A DNA stretch of 64,000 bases, taken from Acaudatibacter sp035532115 (GTDB lineage Bacteria; Pseudomonadota; Alphaproteobacteria; Caulobacterales; Caulobacteraceae). The notes beneath the pieces are model-generated. The model was given only the letters and a program-made list of their open reading frames with translations, ran no database searches and was not told the origin of the DNA. Each line of letters begins with the position of its first letter. Position 1 is the stretch's first letter. The stretch lies in the NCBI GenBank assembly GCA_035532115.1, contig DATKRO010000088.1:46363-110362 (forward strand). Direction: 5' to 3'. The position numbers and the translations under genes were made by a program. Below, piece by piece: positions 37,549 through 46,732 of this stretch.

Positions 37549-37577
37549 AGTATACGCATCGCGCCGGCGCCGTCCCG
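37549..37577 (-). promoter_or_regulatory. Candidate promoter of the Y-X-H operon
   Basis: On the minus strand TATACT (37554-37549) lies 25 bp before the ATG at 37524. A GGGAC-containing element ends 17 bp further upstream (around 37572-37577), which could be an ECF-type -35. An inverted repeat, CCGTC and GACGG around an 11-base centre, overlaps the -35 zone. Position is good but sequence evidence is weak. Confidence 0.3.
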
Positions 37578-37637
37578 CGATGCGCGACGGGAGGGCTTTC
37601 GGGAGCGCGCGCGTATTCCTGGGTGGGGGCGTTGCCG

Positions 37638-38782
37638 ATGAACTCTCGAACCAGCCGCCGAGCGGCCCGCGACGATCTGGCGACGCGCGACGAGTCTACC
37701 GACGAGCGCGCCGCCCTGGCGCTCATGCTCGCCGTGCAGTTCCTGGCCGTGGCCTGGATCGTCGTCAACCAGTTCCGCGACCACCTGGGGCTGGACGCCG
37801 GCGCGAGGAGCGGTCTGGTCGCCAAGGGATACATCGGCGCGGGCCTCTTCTTCGTCGCCGGCGGCTTTCTCCTGGCCGCCTGCCGTGGCGCCAGGCCGCT
37901 GAGCGGCCGCTTTGGCGGCGTGCTCTGGCGGCGGCTGGCGTTCCTCTATCCGCTCCACCTGATCGTGCTGGGCGCCATGGCGGCGGCGCTGCTCATGGCG
38001 CCGGTCGTCGGCGACCCCCTCCACCGCGCCAGCTTCGCGCCGGGCGACCTTCCGGCCAATCTCCTGCTGGTCCAGGCGTGGGGCGCGGTGCGCACCGACA
38101 GCTGGAACTTTCCCTCGTGGCTGATCTCGGCGGACTGGTTCTCCTACGTCGCCTATCCGGCCACGGGGCGTGGTTCGCGTTCAGGGTGCTTCGGCGCGGC
38201 GCCTACGCGGTCGCCGCCGCGATGGCGCTCTTCGTCGCCATGTTCCTGCTCGCCGCCGGGCAGGGTGTCCTCTTCACCGACATGACCACGCGCATCGGCG
38301 CGCTTCAGACCGTGCCGGCCGTGCTCCTGGGGACGGCGCTGTGGCGGCTGCACGGCGAGCTGCGGCTCCCGCCGTCCGCCGGCGCGCTGATCGGGGCTCT
38401 CGCTCTGGCCTGGATCGTCGCGGCGTCGGCGTGGCGCCTCTCCGATCTGGCGATCTGGCCGGCCTTCGGGCCGCTCGTCCTCGGACTGGCCGCGGCGGCG
38501 GCTTCGAAGCGGCTGTCCCGGGCCGCAAGAGGCTTCGCCGCTCTCGGCCGCCTCGCGATCGCCATGCAGCTCGTCTACCTTCCGGTCGACATCGTCTACT
38601 TCCGCGCCGCGCATCTGTTGCTCGGCGAGCCCCGCGGCTGGGTGGCCTGGCTGGCCCTCCTCGGCGTCTTCCCGGTGATCCTGCTGGCCGCCGCCGCAGC
38701 GCACCGTTTCGTCCAGCGCCCGCTCGCGGCCTGGGCGGACCGGCGCCTCGGCCCCGGCGCACCTCTGCTTCAGCCGGACTAG
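37638..38782 (+). pseudogene. Acyltransferase-3 family membrane protein, frameshifted
   Basis: The reading frame from ATG 37638 (or GTG 37623) encodes the first half of a multi-spanning acyltransferase: RRLAFLYPLHLIVLGAM, DSWNFPSWLISADWFSYV. Near 38155-38175 it goes out of frame. The homologous continuation (AWFAFRVLRRGAYAVAAAM through to VQRPLAAWADRRLG) is in the frame one base back, so about one base has been lost. The NFPSWSISAEW-like motif is characteristic of the family, which O-acylates surface glycans. Either a genuine disabling mutation or an assembly error in GC-rich sequence. It splits the Y-X-H operon from the efflux genes. Confidence 0.8.
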
Positions 38783-38798
38783 CGGCCGGTGCGCCGCC

Positions 38799-39137
38799 TC
38801 ATTTCGCTCGGATCGAGGTCAGGGTGGTCGAGCCGCCCATCTGCATCAGCCTGAAGGCGACCTTTTCGCCGACGTGGACGTCCCGGAGCACGGAGGGCGG
38901 CTGCGCCTTGAAGGTCATGGTCATGGCGGGCCATTTCAGCGCCGCGATCGGGCCATGCTGGATGGTGACGGTTCCGGCCCCGGCGTCGAGCGCCTTGACC
39001 ACGCCGGCGCCGTCGGCGCTCACCATCGCGCCGTCGGTCATGGCGCCCGGCATCGCGCCCGTGCTGCCGGAGCCGCCCTGTGCGAGGGCGGGAGACGCGG
39101 CCGCCAGAACCATCGCCGTCAAGAGCGCACATTTCAT
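38799..39137 (-). CDS. CusF-like periplasmic copper-binding protein
   Basis: About 112 aa: a signal peptide (MKCALLTAMVLAAASPALAQ), a Gly/Met-rich linker and a small OB-fold domain with the CusF-type WPAMTMTF motif (Trp and Met ligands of Cu(I)/Ag(I)). CusF passes copper to the RND pump. It lies downstream of the RND pump gene on the same strand. Two in-frame ATGs (39155, 39137) each sit behind an identical GAGGAG because an 18-bp block is duplicated. I choose 39137 because it begins exactly at the signal peptide. Confidence 0.88.
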   Translation of the reverse strand: MKCALLTAMVLAAASPALAQGGSGSTGAMPGAMTDGAMVSADGAGVVKALDAGAGTVTIQHGPIAALKWPAMTMTFKAQPPSVLRDVHVGEKVAFRLMQMGGSTTLTSIRAK

Positions 39138-39169
39138 TGCATCGTCTCCTCTCATTGCATTGTCTCCTC
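39134..39169 (-). repeat. 18-bp tandem duplication of a translation start
   Basis: Two 18-bp units (39134-39151 and 39152-39169, one mismatch) each contain GAGGAG and an ATG 8 bp later on the minus strand. Since 18 is divisible by three, both ATGs are in frame with the CusF-like gene, giving it two nearly identical initiation sites. Confidence 0.85.
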
Positions 39170-39230
39170 GGGCTCTCCCGTCGCCAGCCGACGCAGCCGG
39201 TCCGGCGCTGTGGCGGCGCGCCCCTCCGCC

Positions 39231-42200
39231 TCAAGCCGCGGCGGTCGTGGGCGGCGGCGTCGCTTCGGGATGCCGTCTCAGATATCGCAGGTGAAGCCGG
39301 ACCATCAGATAGTAGACCACGGGCGTGGCGATCAGCGACAGCGGCACGGAGAAGCACAGGGCGCCGATCACGGCGACTCCCAGCGGCTGCAGCATCTGGG
39401 AGCCCGCGCCGGCGCCGTAGGCCAGCGGCAGCATGCCGAGCGCGGCGGCCAGCGAAGTCATCAGCACCGGCCGCAGCCTGCGCCTGCCCGCCTGCACCAG
39501 GGCCTCGACCAGCTCGACGCCTTCGCCGTACAGCCGCCGGGCGTAATCGAGCACCAGGATGCCGTTCTTCGCCACGATGCCCACGCCGATGATCGCGCCG
39601 AGGTAGGAGACGATGTTCAAGGTGATCCCCCCGACCCACAGCCCGAGCAGCGCCCCGAGCAGCGAGAGAACGGCGCCGAAGATGATCGCGGTCGGTTCGT
39701 AGAACGAGCGGAATTCCACCACCAGCACCGTGAACACCAGCAGGATCGCGGCGAGCAGAACGAACAGCAGGTTGTCGAACGATTCCTGCTGGAGCTGGTA
39801 GAGCCCGCCATATTGCACTGCGCCGGCCGGCAGCCATTTGTCGTGGCTCAGGGTGGCCCGGATCTCGCGCATGGCCGTGCCCAGATCGACCCCTTCCAGC
39901 CGCGCCGACACGATGTCGTACTGGCGCAGATTATCGCGGTTCAACTCCAGCTCGTTGGGCCGCTCCTCGATGGAGGCCACCTGTTCGAGCCGCACGGTTG
40001 CGCCGGCAGGCGTGCGCAGCGGCAGGTTCCGCAGCGTGGCGATCTGATCGACGCTGCCCGGCTCGGCCAGCACGCGGATGTTGACGATGCGGTCGCCGCG
40101 CAGCACGTAGGACGAGGCGCCGCCGAGCAGGGCGTTGTTGACGGCGGCGGCGATCGCCTGTGTCGTGAGGCCGAAGCGTTCGGCCTCGGCGCGGCGCACG
40201 CGCAGGTCGATCGCCGGCCCGCTCACGGTGAGGCCGTCGAAGGTGTCCACGACGTGAGGGATCGTCCTGATCTGCGCTTCGACCCGCGGTGCGGTCCTCT
40301 TCAGCCAGGCGATGTCCGGTGAGTAGAGTTTGATTTCCACCGGATAGGGGGCGAGCTGGAGGTCTCCGACCAGATCGCTCAGGAACCCCTTGATGTCCCA
40401 GCGCACCATCGGAAAGCGCGGGTCGAGCTGGTGGCGTATCGCGGCCATGACCTCGTCGGTGGTGTGCTTGCGGTCGGCCTTGAGCTTGATCAGATAGCTG
40501 CCTACGTAGGGCTCGGAGAGGAACGGCCCGAGCTGCGTCCCGAGACGGCGCGAATAGCTCTGCACATCGGGGTTGGCGCTGATGATCTTCTCGGCGCCGT
40601 CGAGTTCGCGCGAGGTCTCGGCGAGGCTGGTGCCCGGCAGGGCGGTGAAGTCGATGTTGAATCCGCCCTCGTCGAAGTCCGGCAGGAATCCCGTCTGCAG
40701 TTGCCCTGACACGAGCACGATGCCCGCCACCACCAGGGCGCAGGCGAGCAGGACCATCCAGACGTGACGGAACGCCCAGCGTGCGGCGCCCTCGTAGCCG
40801 CGCACGACGCGCCTCAGGATGAATCCTCCCTCCTCGCCGCCAACGCGCCCGCGGATCAACCATGACGCGAGGGATGGAGTCAGGGTGAGCGCGAGGAGCA
40901 GCGACACCAGCAGCGCCACCACCATCGAAAGCCCGAGGGCGCGGAAGAACACGCCGGCGAGCCCGGTCAGGAAGACCAGGGGCAGGAACACCACCACCGG
41001 CGTCAGGGTCGAGCCGACCAGCGCGGTCAGGATCTCGCCCATCGCCTCCTGGATGCCCTGGAGCCGCGGGCGGCCCACGGCGATGCGATGACACATCGCC
41101 TCCACCACGATGATGGCGTTGTCGATGATCAGCCCGATCGAGGCCGCGATGCCGCCCAGCGACATCATGTTGAAGCTCATCCCGGCGAGCTTCATCGCCA
41201 CGAAGGTGATCAGCACCGAAATCGGAATCGTGACGATCGCCGTCCAGACGCTGCCCCAATTCTTGAGGAACAGGTACAGAATCACGATGGACAGTAACAA
41301 TCCGAACGCCACTGCATCCCATACGTTATTTATGGAGTCTCGGACGAAGGAAGATTGATCATAGAAGAAGGTGAGATGCATGTCCGGGGGCAGTTCCCGG
41401 CGCAGCTGCTGCAACGACGTCTGGAGCGCCGAGGCGATCGCCGGGGTGCTGGCGTTGGCGTGGCTCTCGATGTCGAACAGCACGGCCTTGCGTCCCTGGG
41501 CCGTGACATTCACATAGGTGGGCGCGGGACCGCGAACGATGCGAGCCACGTCCTGGACGCGGATCGGATGTCCGCCGCGAACCTGGATGACGACGTTGCC
41601 GATGTCGGCCGCGGAAACCACCCGCCCATCCACGGTCGCCAGGTAGAGGCGGTAGTTCTCGGCCAGGAAGCCGGCCGAGGCGACCATGTTGTTCTTCTCG
41701 AGCGCCGCGGTCACGTCCTGGAGGCTCAATTGCGCGGCCTGCAGTTTCTGCAGATCGACCACCACGTGGTATTCCGGCACGAGGCCGCCGATGACTTCGA
41801 CGCGGGAGACTCCGGGGATCTGCAGAAACAGCGGCTTGATGGTGTAGGTGGCTGTGTTCCACAGATCCATCTGGTCGTGATCGTTCGCGGTCAGACTGAT
41901 GCCGATGATCGGATAGCTCTGAGAGAACCCTACCCGCTCTACGTTGGTGGCCGCCGTCGGGGGCAGCTCGTCCCTGATCTCCGAGAGCCGCCCGAGCACA
42001 TCGAGTTCCGCCTGGTGCATGTCCGTGCCCCAGGGATACTGGACGTTGACGATGGCCGAGCCGCGCGTGGTCCTCGAGACCACCGAGCGCACGCCTGGGT
42101 TGCTCTTCAGGGCCTCCTCGATGGGCCGCGTGATCGTGGCCATCATCTGGTTGGCGGGCATGATGCCATTGCTCACCCCGACCACGATGCGCGGGAACGC

Positions 42201-42338
42201 CGTGGCCGGGAACACCGACGAGGGGATTCCCAGCGCCGCGAAGACGCCCGCAAGGCAGAGCGCCGCGGCAATGAATGCAATCGCCAGGGCGTGTCGGGTC
42301 GCGAACCTGCCCACACCCGACGATGACGCGTTGCTCAT
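39231..42338 (-). CDS. RND efflux pump inner-membrane subunit
   Basis: A 1035-aa AcrB/CusA-superfamily transporter with 12 TM segments and two large periplasmic loops. It starts RHALAIAFIAAALCLAGVFA, and TM4 contains SIGLIIDNAIIVVEAM. The proton-relay position has Asp followed by Asn, closer to hydrophobe/amphiphile pumps (Asp-Asp) than to the DFG-IVDG signature of heavy-metal HME pumps. The substrate is therefore uncertain, although the CusF-like, copAB and CnrYXH-like neighbours suggest metals. The start overlaps the stop of the MFP gene (ATGA). It forms an OMF-MFP-RND operon reading from 44820. Confidence 0.93.
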   Translation of the reverse strand: MSNASSSGVGRFATRHALAIAFIAAALCLAGVFAALGIPSSVFPATAFPRIVVGVSNGIMPANQMMATITRPIEEALKSNPGVRSVVSRTTRGSAIVNVQYPWGTDMHQAELDVLGRLSEIRDELPPTAATNVERVGFSQSYPIIGISLTANDHDQMDLWNTATYTIKPLFLQIPGVSRVEVIGGLVPEYHVVVDLQKLQAAQLSLQDVTAALEKNNMVASAGFLAENYRLYLATVDGRVVSAADIGNVVIQVRGGHPIRVQDVARIVRGPAPTYVNVTAQGRKAVLFDIESHANASTPAIASALQTSLQQLRRELPPDMHLTFFYDQSSFVRDSINNVWDAVAFGLLLSIVILYLFLKNWGSVWTAIVTIPISVLITFVAMKLAGMSFNMMSLGGIAASIGLIIDNAIIVVEAMCHRIAVGRPRLQGIQEAMGEILTALVGSTLTPVVVFLPLVFLTGLAGVFFRALGLSMVVALLVSLLLALTLTPSLASWLIRGRVGGEEGGFILRRVVRGYEGAARWAFRHVWMVLLACALVVAGIVLVSGQLQTGFLPDFDEGGFNIDFTALPGTSLAETSRELDGAEKIISANPDVQSYSRRLGTQLGPFLSEPYVGSYLIKLKADRKHTTDEVMAAIRHQLDPRFPMVRWDIKGFLSDLVGDLQLAPYPVEIKLYSPDIAWLKRTAPRVEAQIRTIPHVVDTFDGLTVSGPAIDLRVRRAEAERFGLTTQAIAAAVNNALLGGASSYVLRGDRIVNIRVLAEPGSVDQIATLRNLPLRTPAGATVRLEQVASIEERPNELELNRDNLRQYDIVSARLEGVDLGTAMREIRATLSHDKWLPAGAVQYGGLYQLQQESFDNLLFVLLAAILLVFTVLVVEFRSFYEPTAIIFGAVLSLLGALLGLWVGGITLNIVSYLGAIIGVGIVAKNGILVLDYARRLYGEGVELVEALVQAGRRRLRPVLMTSLAAALGMLPLAYGAGAGSQMLQPLGVAVIGALCFSVPLSLIATPVVYYLMVRLHLRYLRRHPEATPPPTTAAA

Positions 42339-43396
42339 GGCGTCCCGGAGGGCTGATCATCCTCCGTCCCGGCAGGATCTTCCGATGCCTTGACGACATG
42401 GATCCTGGTTCGCGCCGGGAGCCCGTAGGCGCCGACGGTCACGACCGGGGCGCCCGCCGCGAGTCCCGGGCCGGCCACCTCCACCCAGCCGCCTTCGCGC
42501 AGGCCGGTTTGCACCGGCGTCCGGATCGCCTCGTCGCCGCGCACGAGGGAAAGGACGCTGTGGCCATCGACGTCGGTCACCACGCTCTGGCTGGGCGCAG
42601 CGAGGGCGTTGGCGTGCGTCGCCGTGCCGATGCGCAGATCGACATACTGACCCGGCCGCAGGCCGCTGTTCGCCGGCAGGCTCGCCCAGGCCCTCACCGC
42701 CCCGTCGCTCGCGTCCACGGTGGGGCTGATGTAGGCGAGCCGCGTCGTGATCGGCGAGGCGCCGAGCAGCTGCACGCTCTGGCCGACCCTGAGTTCGGCG
42801 GACTGCGTCTCGGGAATGTCGGTCTGCACCACCAGCCGGCGCAGGTCCGTCACCTCCGCCAGCACCGTGCTGGTGCTCACCGCCGCGCCGGGGCGGACGT
42901 TGACCTGCACGACGGCGCCGGACACCGGCGCGACGACGCGCAGAAGCGCGAGCTGCGCCTTGGCGCTCTGCAAAGCCTTCAGCGAGGTGTTGTGCTCTGC
43001 ATAGAGTTCCTGCTGGCGGGCGGCCTCCCGCCCCGCAAAGGCTTCGGTCGTCGTATCTGAATCCAATTCCATCATCAGTTGTCCGCGCACGACTTGTTGG
43101 CCCTCGGCGGCCAGCACCTTGGTGACGACGCCGTTCACCGGGGCGGCGATCGTCGCCGCGGCGGCGGCGCGTCCCGGCGTCGCCGGGGCCGGCGCCACCT
43201 CGCCATATCCGGTCACGTACCGATGCAGCGTCATGCGCTCGAGCGCGCCGACCTGGACGCTGACGACGGAGGGCGCGGGCGCCGCGTCCTCGTCCGCCGC
43301 CGGATCGGCGCCGCGCATCCTGACGAGCGCGTAGCCGAAGACGGCCGCGCCCAATAGGATGACGAGGCCGGCGATGACGATGACTCTGGTTTTCAT
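42335..43396 (-). CDS. RND efflux membrane-fusion (periplasmic adaptor) protein
   Basis: A 353-aa HlyD/CusB-family adaptor. One N-terminal membrane anchor (about 5-27) is followed by a lipoyl half-motif (IAAPVNGVVTKVLAAEGQQVVRGQ), an alpha-hairpin (about 115-145), the second lipoyl half (VVAPVSGAVVQVNVRPG), a beta-barrel and a C-terminal proximal domain. It links the RND pump to the outer-membrane channel. ATG 43396 overlaps the preceding stop (ATGA), and its own stop overlaps the RND start, so the three genes are translationally coupled. I see no Met-rich N-terminal metal-binding region like that of CusB. Confidence 0.92.
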   Translation of the reverse strand: MKTRVIVIAGLVILLGAAVFGYALVRMRGADPAADEDAAPAPSVVSVQVGALERMTLHRYVTGYGEVAPAPATPGRAAAAATIAAPVNGVVTKVLAAEGQQVVRGQLMMELDSDTTTEAFAGREAARQQELYAEHNTSLKALQSAKAQLALLRVVAPVSGAVVQVNVRPGAAVSTSTVLAEVTDLRRLVVQTDIPETQSAELRVGQSVQLLGASPITTRLAYISPTVDASDGAVRAWASLPANSGLRPGQYVDLRIGTATHANALAAPSQSVVTDVDGHSVLSLVRGDEAIRTPVQTGLREGGWVEVAGPGLAAGAPVVTVGAYGLPARTRIHVVKASEDPAGTEDDQPSGTP

Positions 43397-44820
43397 TGGC
43401 TGGCTCGCGATGGCTCGTCCTGCGCGGCGCGCAGCGCCGACGGCGACAGGGTGAGCGGGCTTTGCACGGCATCCTCCAAGAGGCCCAGCGCCTGCTGCGC
43501 CTGATTGTGGGCGAGGAGCTGATCCTGCACGCCGGCGTCGAAGGCGACCTCGGCGTTCGCCAGGTCCAGCGGCTGCAACTCTCCGGCCCTTACCTGCGAG
43601 CGAACCGCGCCCAGCCGCCGTTCGAGGTCGGCCAGCAGCGACGTCGCCGTGGCCACCCGCGTCAGGGCGGACCGGTACGCCGCGAGCGCAGCGTCGATCT
43701 GGCCGATGGCCGTGGTCTGCACGGTCAGGAAGTGCGCGGCCGCCAGCCGGCGCTGCGCCCTCGCTTCGGCGATGGGGCCCTGATTGTGGTTGAGGACGGG
43801 GAGGGTCAGGGTCAGGCCGAGCTGCCACTCGCGGTCGCCGGCCAGCTGGGAGTTCCACGCAAAGCCCGGGCCTAGATTGATGTCCGGCCATTGGCGCGCG
43901 ATCTGCAGCTGCAGCGCCGCCTGGCTGGCGGCGTACCGGTCGAGCGCGCCGCGCACGTCGGCTAGATCCAGCAGGGCCTGTTGGCGAACCTGCGGCTGAA
44001 CGAGCTGCTGCGGCAGCGCCTCGACGTCGGCGAACGAGAGCTTCACCCCGGTGAGCGCGCGCGACGGCACGCCGAGCGCGCCGGCAAGCTGCACCCGCGC
44101 CTGCCCGACCTGGCCTTCGGCGGCCTGCCGCGCCAGCGTCGTTGCGTCCAGCGCGACGCGCGCCTGAGCCACCTCGAAGCTGGAGACGCTCCCCGCGCGG
44201 AACTGGCCTTCGAGCAGGCCGGCGACGCGCCCCTGCGCCAGTTCCTTGTCGGCAAGCAGCGACTCGGCTCGCTCCGCCGCGTCGAGATCGAGCAGCGCCG
44301 CGCGCAGGCGGCTGCGCACCTGCCAGACGGTCCCGACGAGGTCCCAGCGCGCCGCCTCGGCGAGGCGCCGAGCCTGGGGGATGCGATAGCCGCGCTTGCC
44401 GGCGGTCTCGATGGGCCACGCCACCGTGACCGGCACGAGCCACGGACTGGGGATGTTCGGGATGCCGCTCTCGTATCCCGGAGTCACGGAAATCGAAGGG
44501 TTCGGGCGCTGCGCCGCGGTGATCTGCGCCGCCTGGGCCGCAAGCAGTTCCACGCGCGCTTCGGCCAGCGCCGGTTGATAGTAGAACGCAGCCAGGGTGA
44601 GCGCCTTGAGACCCCAGCGCTCGCCCGTCGCCGGCGCGGCGACGTGGTTGGCGGCCAGGAACGCGCGCAGGCCTGGATCGGACAGCGAGCGTTCGTCGAA
44701 GCTCACGATCGACTTCCGCGGCGAGATCGGCTCGGGCTGAAAATGCGCACAGCCGGAGGCAAGCCCAGCCAGGGCGAAGAGGACGAACAAACGGTGGCGG
44801 CTGCCAGCCGGCTTGAACAT
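43393..44820 (-). CDS. Outer-membrane efflux lipoprotein (TolC/CusC family)
   Basis: A 475-aa outer-membrane factor. The lipobox LASGC at about residues 20-24 predicts a lipoprotein, followed by two OEP repeats of long helices with typical stretches (AARWDLVGTVWQVRSRLRAALLDLDAAE and a second NHNQGPIAEARAQRRLAAA). First gene of the efflux operon and divergent from copA across 130 bp. The minus-strand promoter may include TATGAT near 44865, but no clear -35 or CueR-type palindrome is visible. Confidence 0.92.
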   Translation of the reverse strand: MFKPAGSRHRLFVLFALAGLASGCAHFQPEPISPRKSIVSFDERSLSDPGLRAFLAANHVAAPATGERWGLKALTLAAFYYQPALAEARVELLAAQAAQITAAQRPNPSISVTPGYESGIPNIPSPWLVPVTVAWPIETAGKRGYRIPQARRLAEAARWDLVGTVWQVRSRLRAALLDLDAAERAESLLADKELAQGRVAGLLEGQFRAGSVSSFEVAQARVALDATTLARQAAEGQVGQARVQLAGALGVPSRALTGVKLSFADVEALPQQLVQPQVRQQALLDLADVRGALDRYAASQAALQLQIARQWPDINLGPGFAWNSQLAGDREWQLGLTLTLPVLNHNQGPIAEARAQRRLAAAHFLTVQTTAIGQIDAALAAYRSALTRVATATSLLADLERRLGAVRSQVRAGELQPLDLANAEVAFDAGVQDQLLAHNQAQQALGLLEDAVQSPLTLSPSALRAAQDEPSRASQ

Positions 44821-44950
44821 GCCTTGCGGTCTCTTCCAGGCCGCGAACGCCGCCCTACGAAATCATAGTACGCACCAGCTCCGGCTTTCCCTCTGCGGCG
44901 GCGCCACGGCGGTTGCCATCCGACGCCGTGGATGCATGAGGATGGGCGAC

Positions 44951-46732
44951 ATGAAGCCTTCCCCCCAGTCTTCGCGCCGCCGCTTCGTCCAGGGGCTGGC
45001 GCTGGCCGGCGGGGCCGCCGTGATCGGCCGCCCTGCCTGGAGCCGCGCCGGCGGGACCGCCCAGGGACCGGGCGTGCTCAGCGGCGACCGATTCGATCTC
45101 ACCATCGGGGCCACGCCGATCAACATCACCGGCGCTCCGCGCATCGCCACCGCCGTCAACGGCTCGGTCCCGGCGCCGACGCTGCGGTTTCGCGAGGGCG
45201 ATACGGCCACCATCAACGTCACCAACCGGCTGCGCCAGCCGACCTCGATCCACTGGCACGGCTTTCGGTTGCCCAACGACATGGACGGGGTCCCGGGCCT
45301 GACCTTTCCGGGGATCATGCCCGGCGAGACCTTCACCTACCGATTCCCTATCGTGCAGGGCGGCACCTACTGGTTTCACAGCCACTCCGGCATGCAGGAA
45401 CAGACCGGGCTCTACGGCCCCGCCATCCTGACGCCGACCGAGAAGGAGCCCTACGCCTACGACCGCGAATACGTCGTGGTCCTCTCCGACTGGACCGACG
45501 AGGACCCGATGCAGGTGCTCGCCAATCTCAAGCAGGATAGCGAGTACTACAACTTCCATCGCCTCACCTTGGGCGACTTCATCAAGGAGGCGCGCGCCAA
45601 GGGCCTCGGCGCCACCTGGAACGAGTGGTCGGCCTGGGCCGCGATGCGCATGGACCGCACCGACATCATGGACGTGACCGGGGCGACCTACACCTTCCTC
45701 GTCAACGGCCAGCCGCCGGCCGCCAACTGGACCGCCCTCTTCCGCGCCGGCGAGCGGGTGCGGCTGCGGTTCGTCAATTCCTCGTCGATGACCACCTTCG
45801 ACGTGATGATCCCCGGCCTGGCGCTGACCGTGGTCGCCGCCGACGGCAGCGACGTCGCCCCGATCGCCGTCGAGGAGTTCCGCATCGGCGTCGCCGAGAC
45901 CTACGACGTCATCGTCGAGCCGGGCGAGCGCGCCTACGCCATCTTCGCCCAGGCCGAGGACCGCTCGGGCTATGCCCGCGGCACGCTCGCGCCCCGGCCG
46001 GGCATGATCGCCGCCGTGCCGCCCATGGACCCGCGACCGCTGCGGACCATGACCGACATGGGCATGGGCGGCATGCAGGGCATGGCGGGCATGGACATGT
46101 CGGGTGGCGGCGGCTCGGCCCAGGGCGGCGGCATGGCCGGGATGGCGGGAATGGCCGGCATGACCATGGCCGGCGCCGCGCCGGCGCCCGCGCCGATCGT
46201 GGTCAATGCCGACGGCGTCGATCCCAGGACCTTGAAGGGCGACCCGTCCGTCGACAACGTCGCCATGGTCACCCGCAACCGCCTCTCAGAGCCCGGCGAC
46301 GGACTGGACGGCAACGGCCGCAAGGTGCTGGTCTACACCGATCTGCGCGCCCTGAAGCCCGATCCGGACACCCGACCGCCCGACCGCGAGATCCAGTTCC
46401 ACCTCACCGGCAACATGGAGCGGTTCGTCTGGGGCTTCGACGGGCTGAAGTTCTCTGAGGCCCACGCCGTCCTCGTCAGGCTGGGCGAGCGGGTGCGCTT
46501 CACGCTCATCAACGACACCATGATGGAGCACCCGATGCACCTGCACGGCTTCCTGTTCTCGCTGGAGAACGGCCAGGCCGGCGCCCTGCCCCTGAAGCAC
46601 ACGGTCAACGTCAAGCCGGCCGAGAAGCTGAGCTTCGTCTACACCGCCGACACGCCCGGCCGCTGGGCCTTCCACTGCCACCTGCTCTATCACATGGAAG
46701 CGGGCATGTTCCGCACCATTCTGGTCGCATGA
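44951..46732 (+). CDS. copA: Multicopper oxidase, CopA family
   Basis: A 593-aa Tat-exported periplasmic copper oxidase. The Tat signal is SRRRFVQGLALAGG. Copper-site motifs run in order: SIHWHGFR and YWFHSHSG (N-terminal), HPMHLHGF and HCHLLYHMEAGM (C-terminal, type 1 plus trinuclear sites). A Met-rich linker (about residues 360-400, repeated GGM/GMAGM) is typical of copper-resistance CopA and probably binds Cu(I). ATG 44951 follows GAGG by 9 bp; ATGs at 44936 and 44942 are alternatives. The stop overlaps the copB start (ATGA). It detoxifies Cu(I) by oxidation. Confidence 0.94.
   Translation: MKPSPQSSRRRFVQGLALAGGAAVIGRPAWSRAGGTAQGPGVLSGDRFDLTIGATPINITGAPRIATAVNGSVPAPTLRFREGDTATINVTNRLRQPTSIHWHGFRLPNDMDGVPGLTFPGIMPGETFTYRFPIVQGGTYWFHSHSGMQEQTGLYGPAILTPTEKEPYAYDREYVVVLSDWTDEDPMQVLANLKQDSEYYNFHRLTLGDFIKEARAKGLGATWNEWSAWAAMRMDRTDIMDVTGATYTFLVNGQPPAANWTALFRAGERVRLRFVNSSSMTTFDVMIPGLALTVVAADGSDVAPIAVEEFRIGVAETYDVIVEPGERAYAIFAQAEDRSGYARGTLAPRPGMIAAVPPMDPRPLRTMTDMGMGGMQGMAGMDMSGGGGSAQGGGMAGMAGMAGMTMAGAAPAPAPIVVNADGVDPRTLKGDPSVDNVAMVTRNRLSEPGDGLDGNGRKVLVYTDLRALKPDPDTRPPDREIQFHLTGNMERFVWGFDGLKFSEAHAVLVRLGERVRFTLINDTMMEHPMHLHGFLFSLENGQAGALPLKHTVNVKPAEKLSFVYTADTPGRWAFHCHLLYHMEAGMFRTILVA

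Noticed and set aside
38150..38180. Programmed -1 frameshift in the acyltransferase gene
   Set aside because: No recognisable slippery heptamer or stimulatory structure was found at the junction; mutation or sequencing error is simpler.
39231..42338. Calling the RND pump cusA or czcA
   Set aside because: The heavy-metal signature DFGxIVDG is absent from TM4; neighbourhood alone is not enough for the name.
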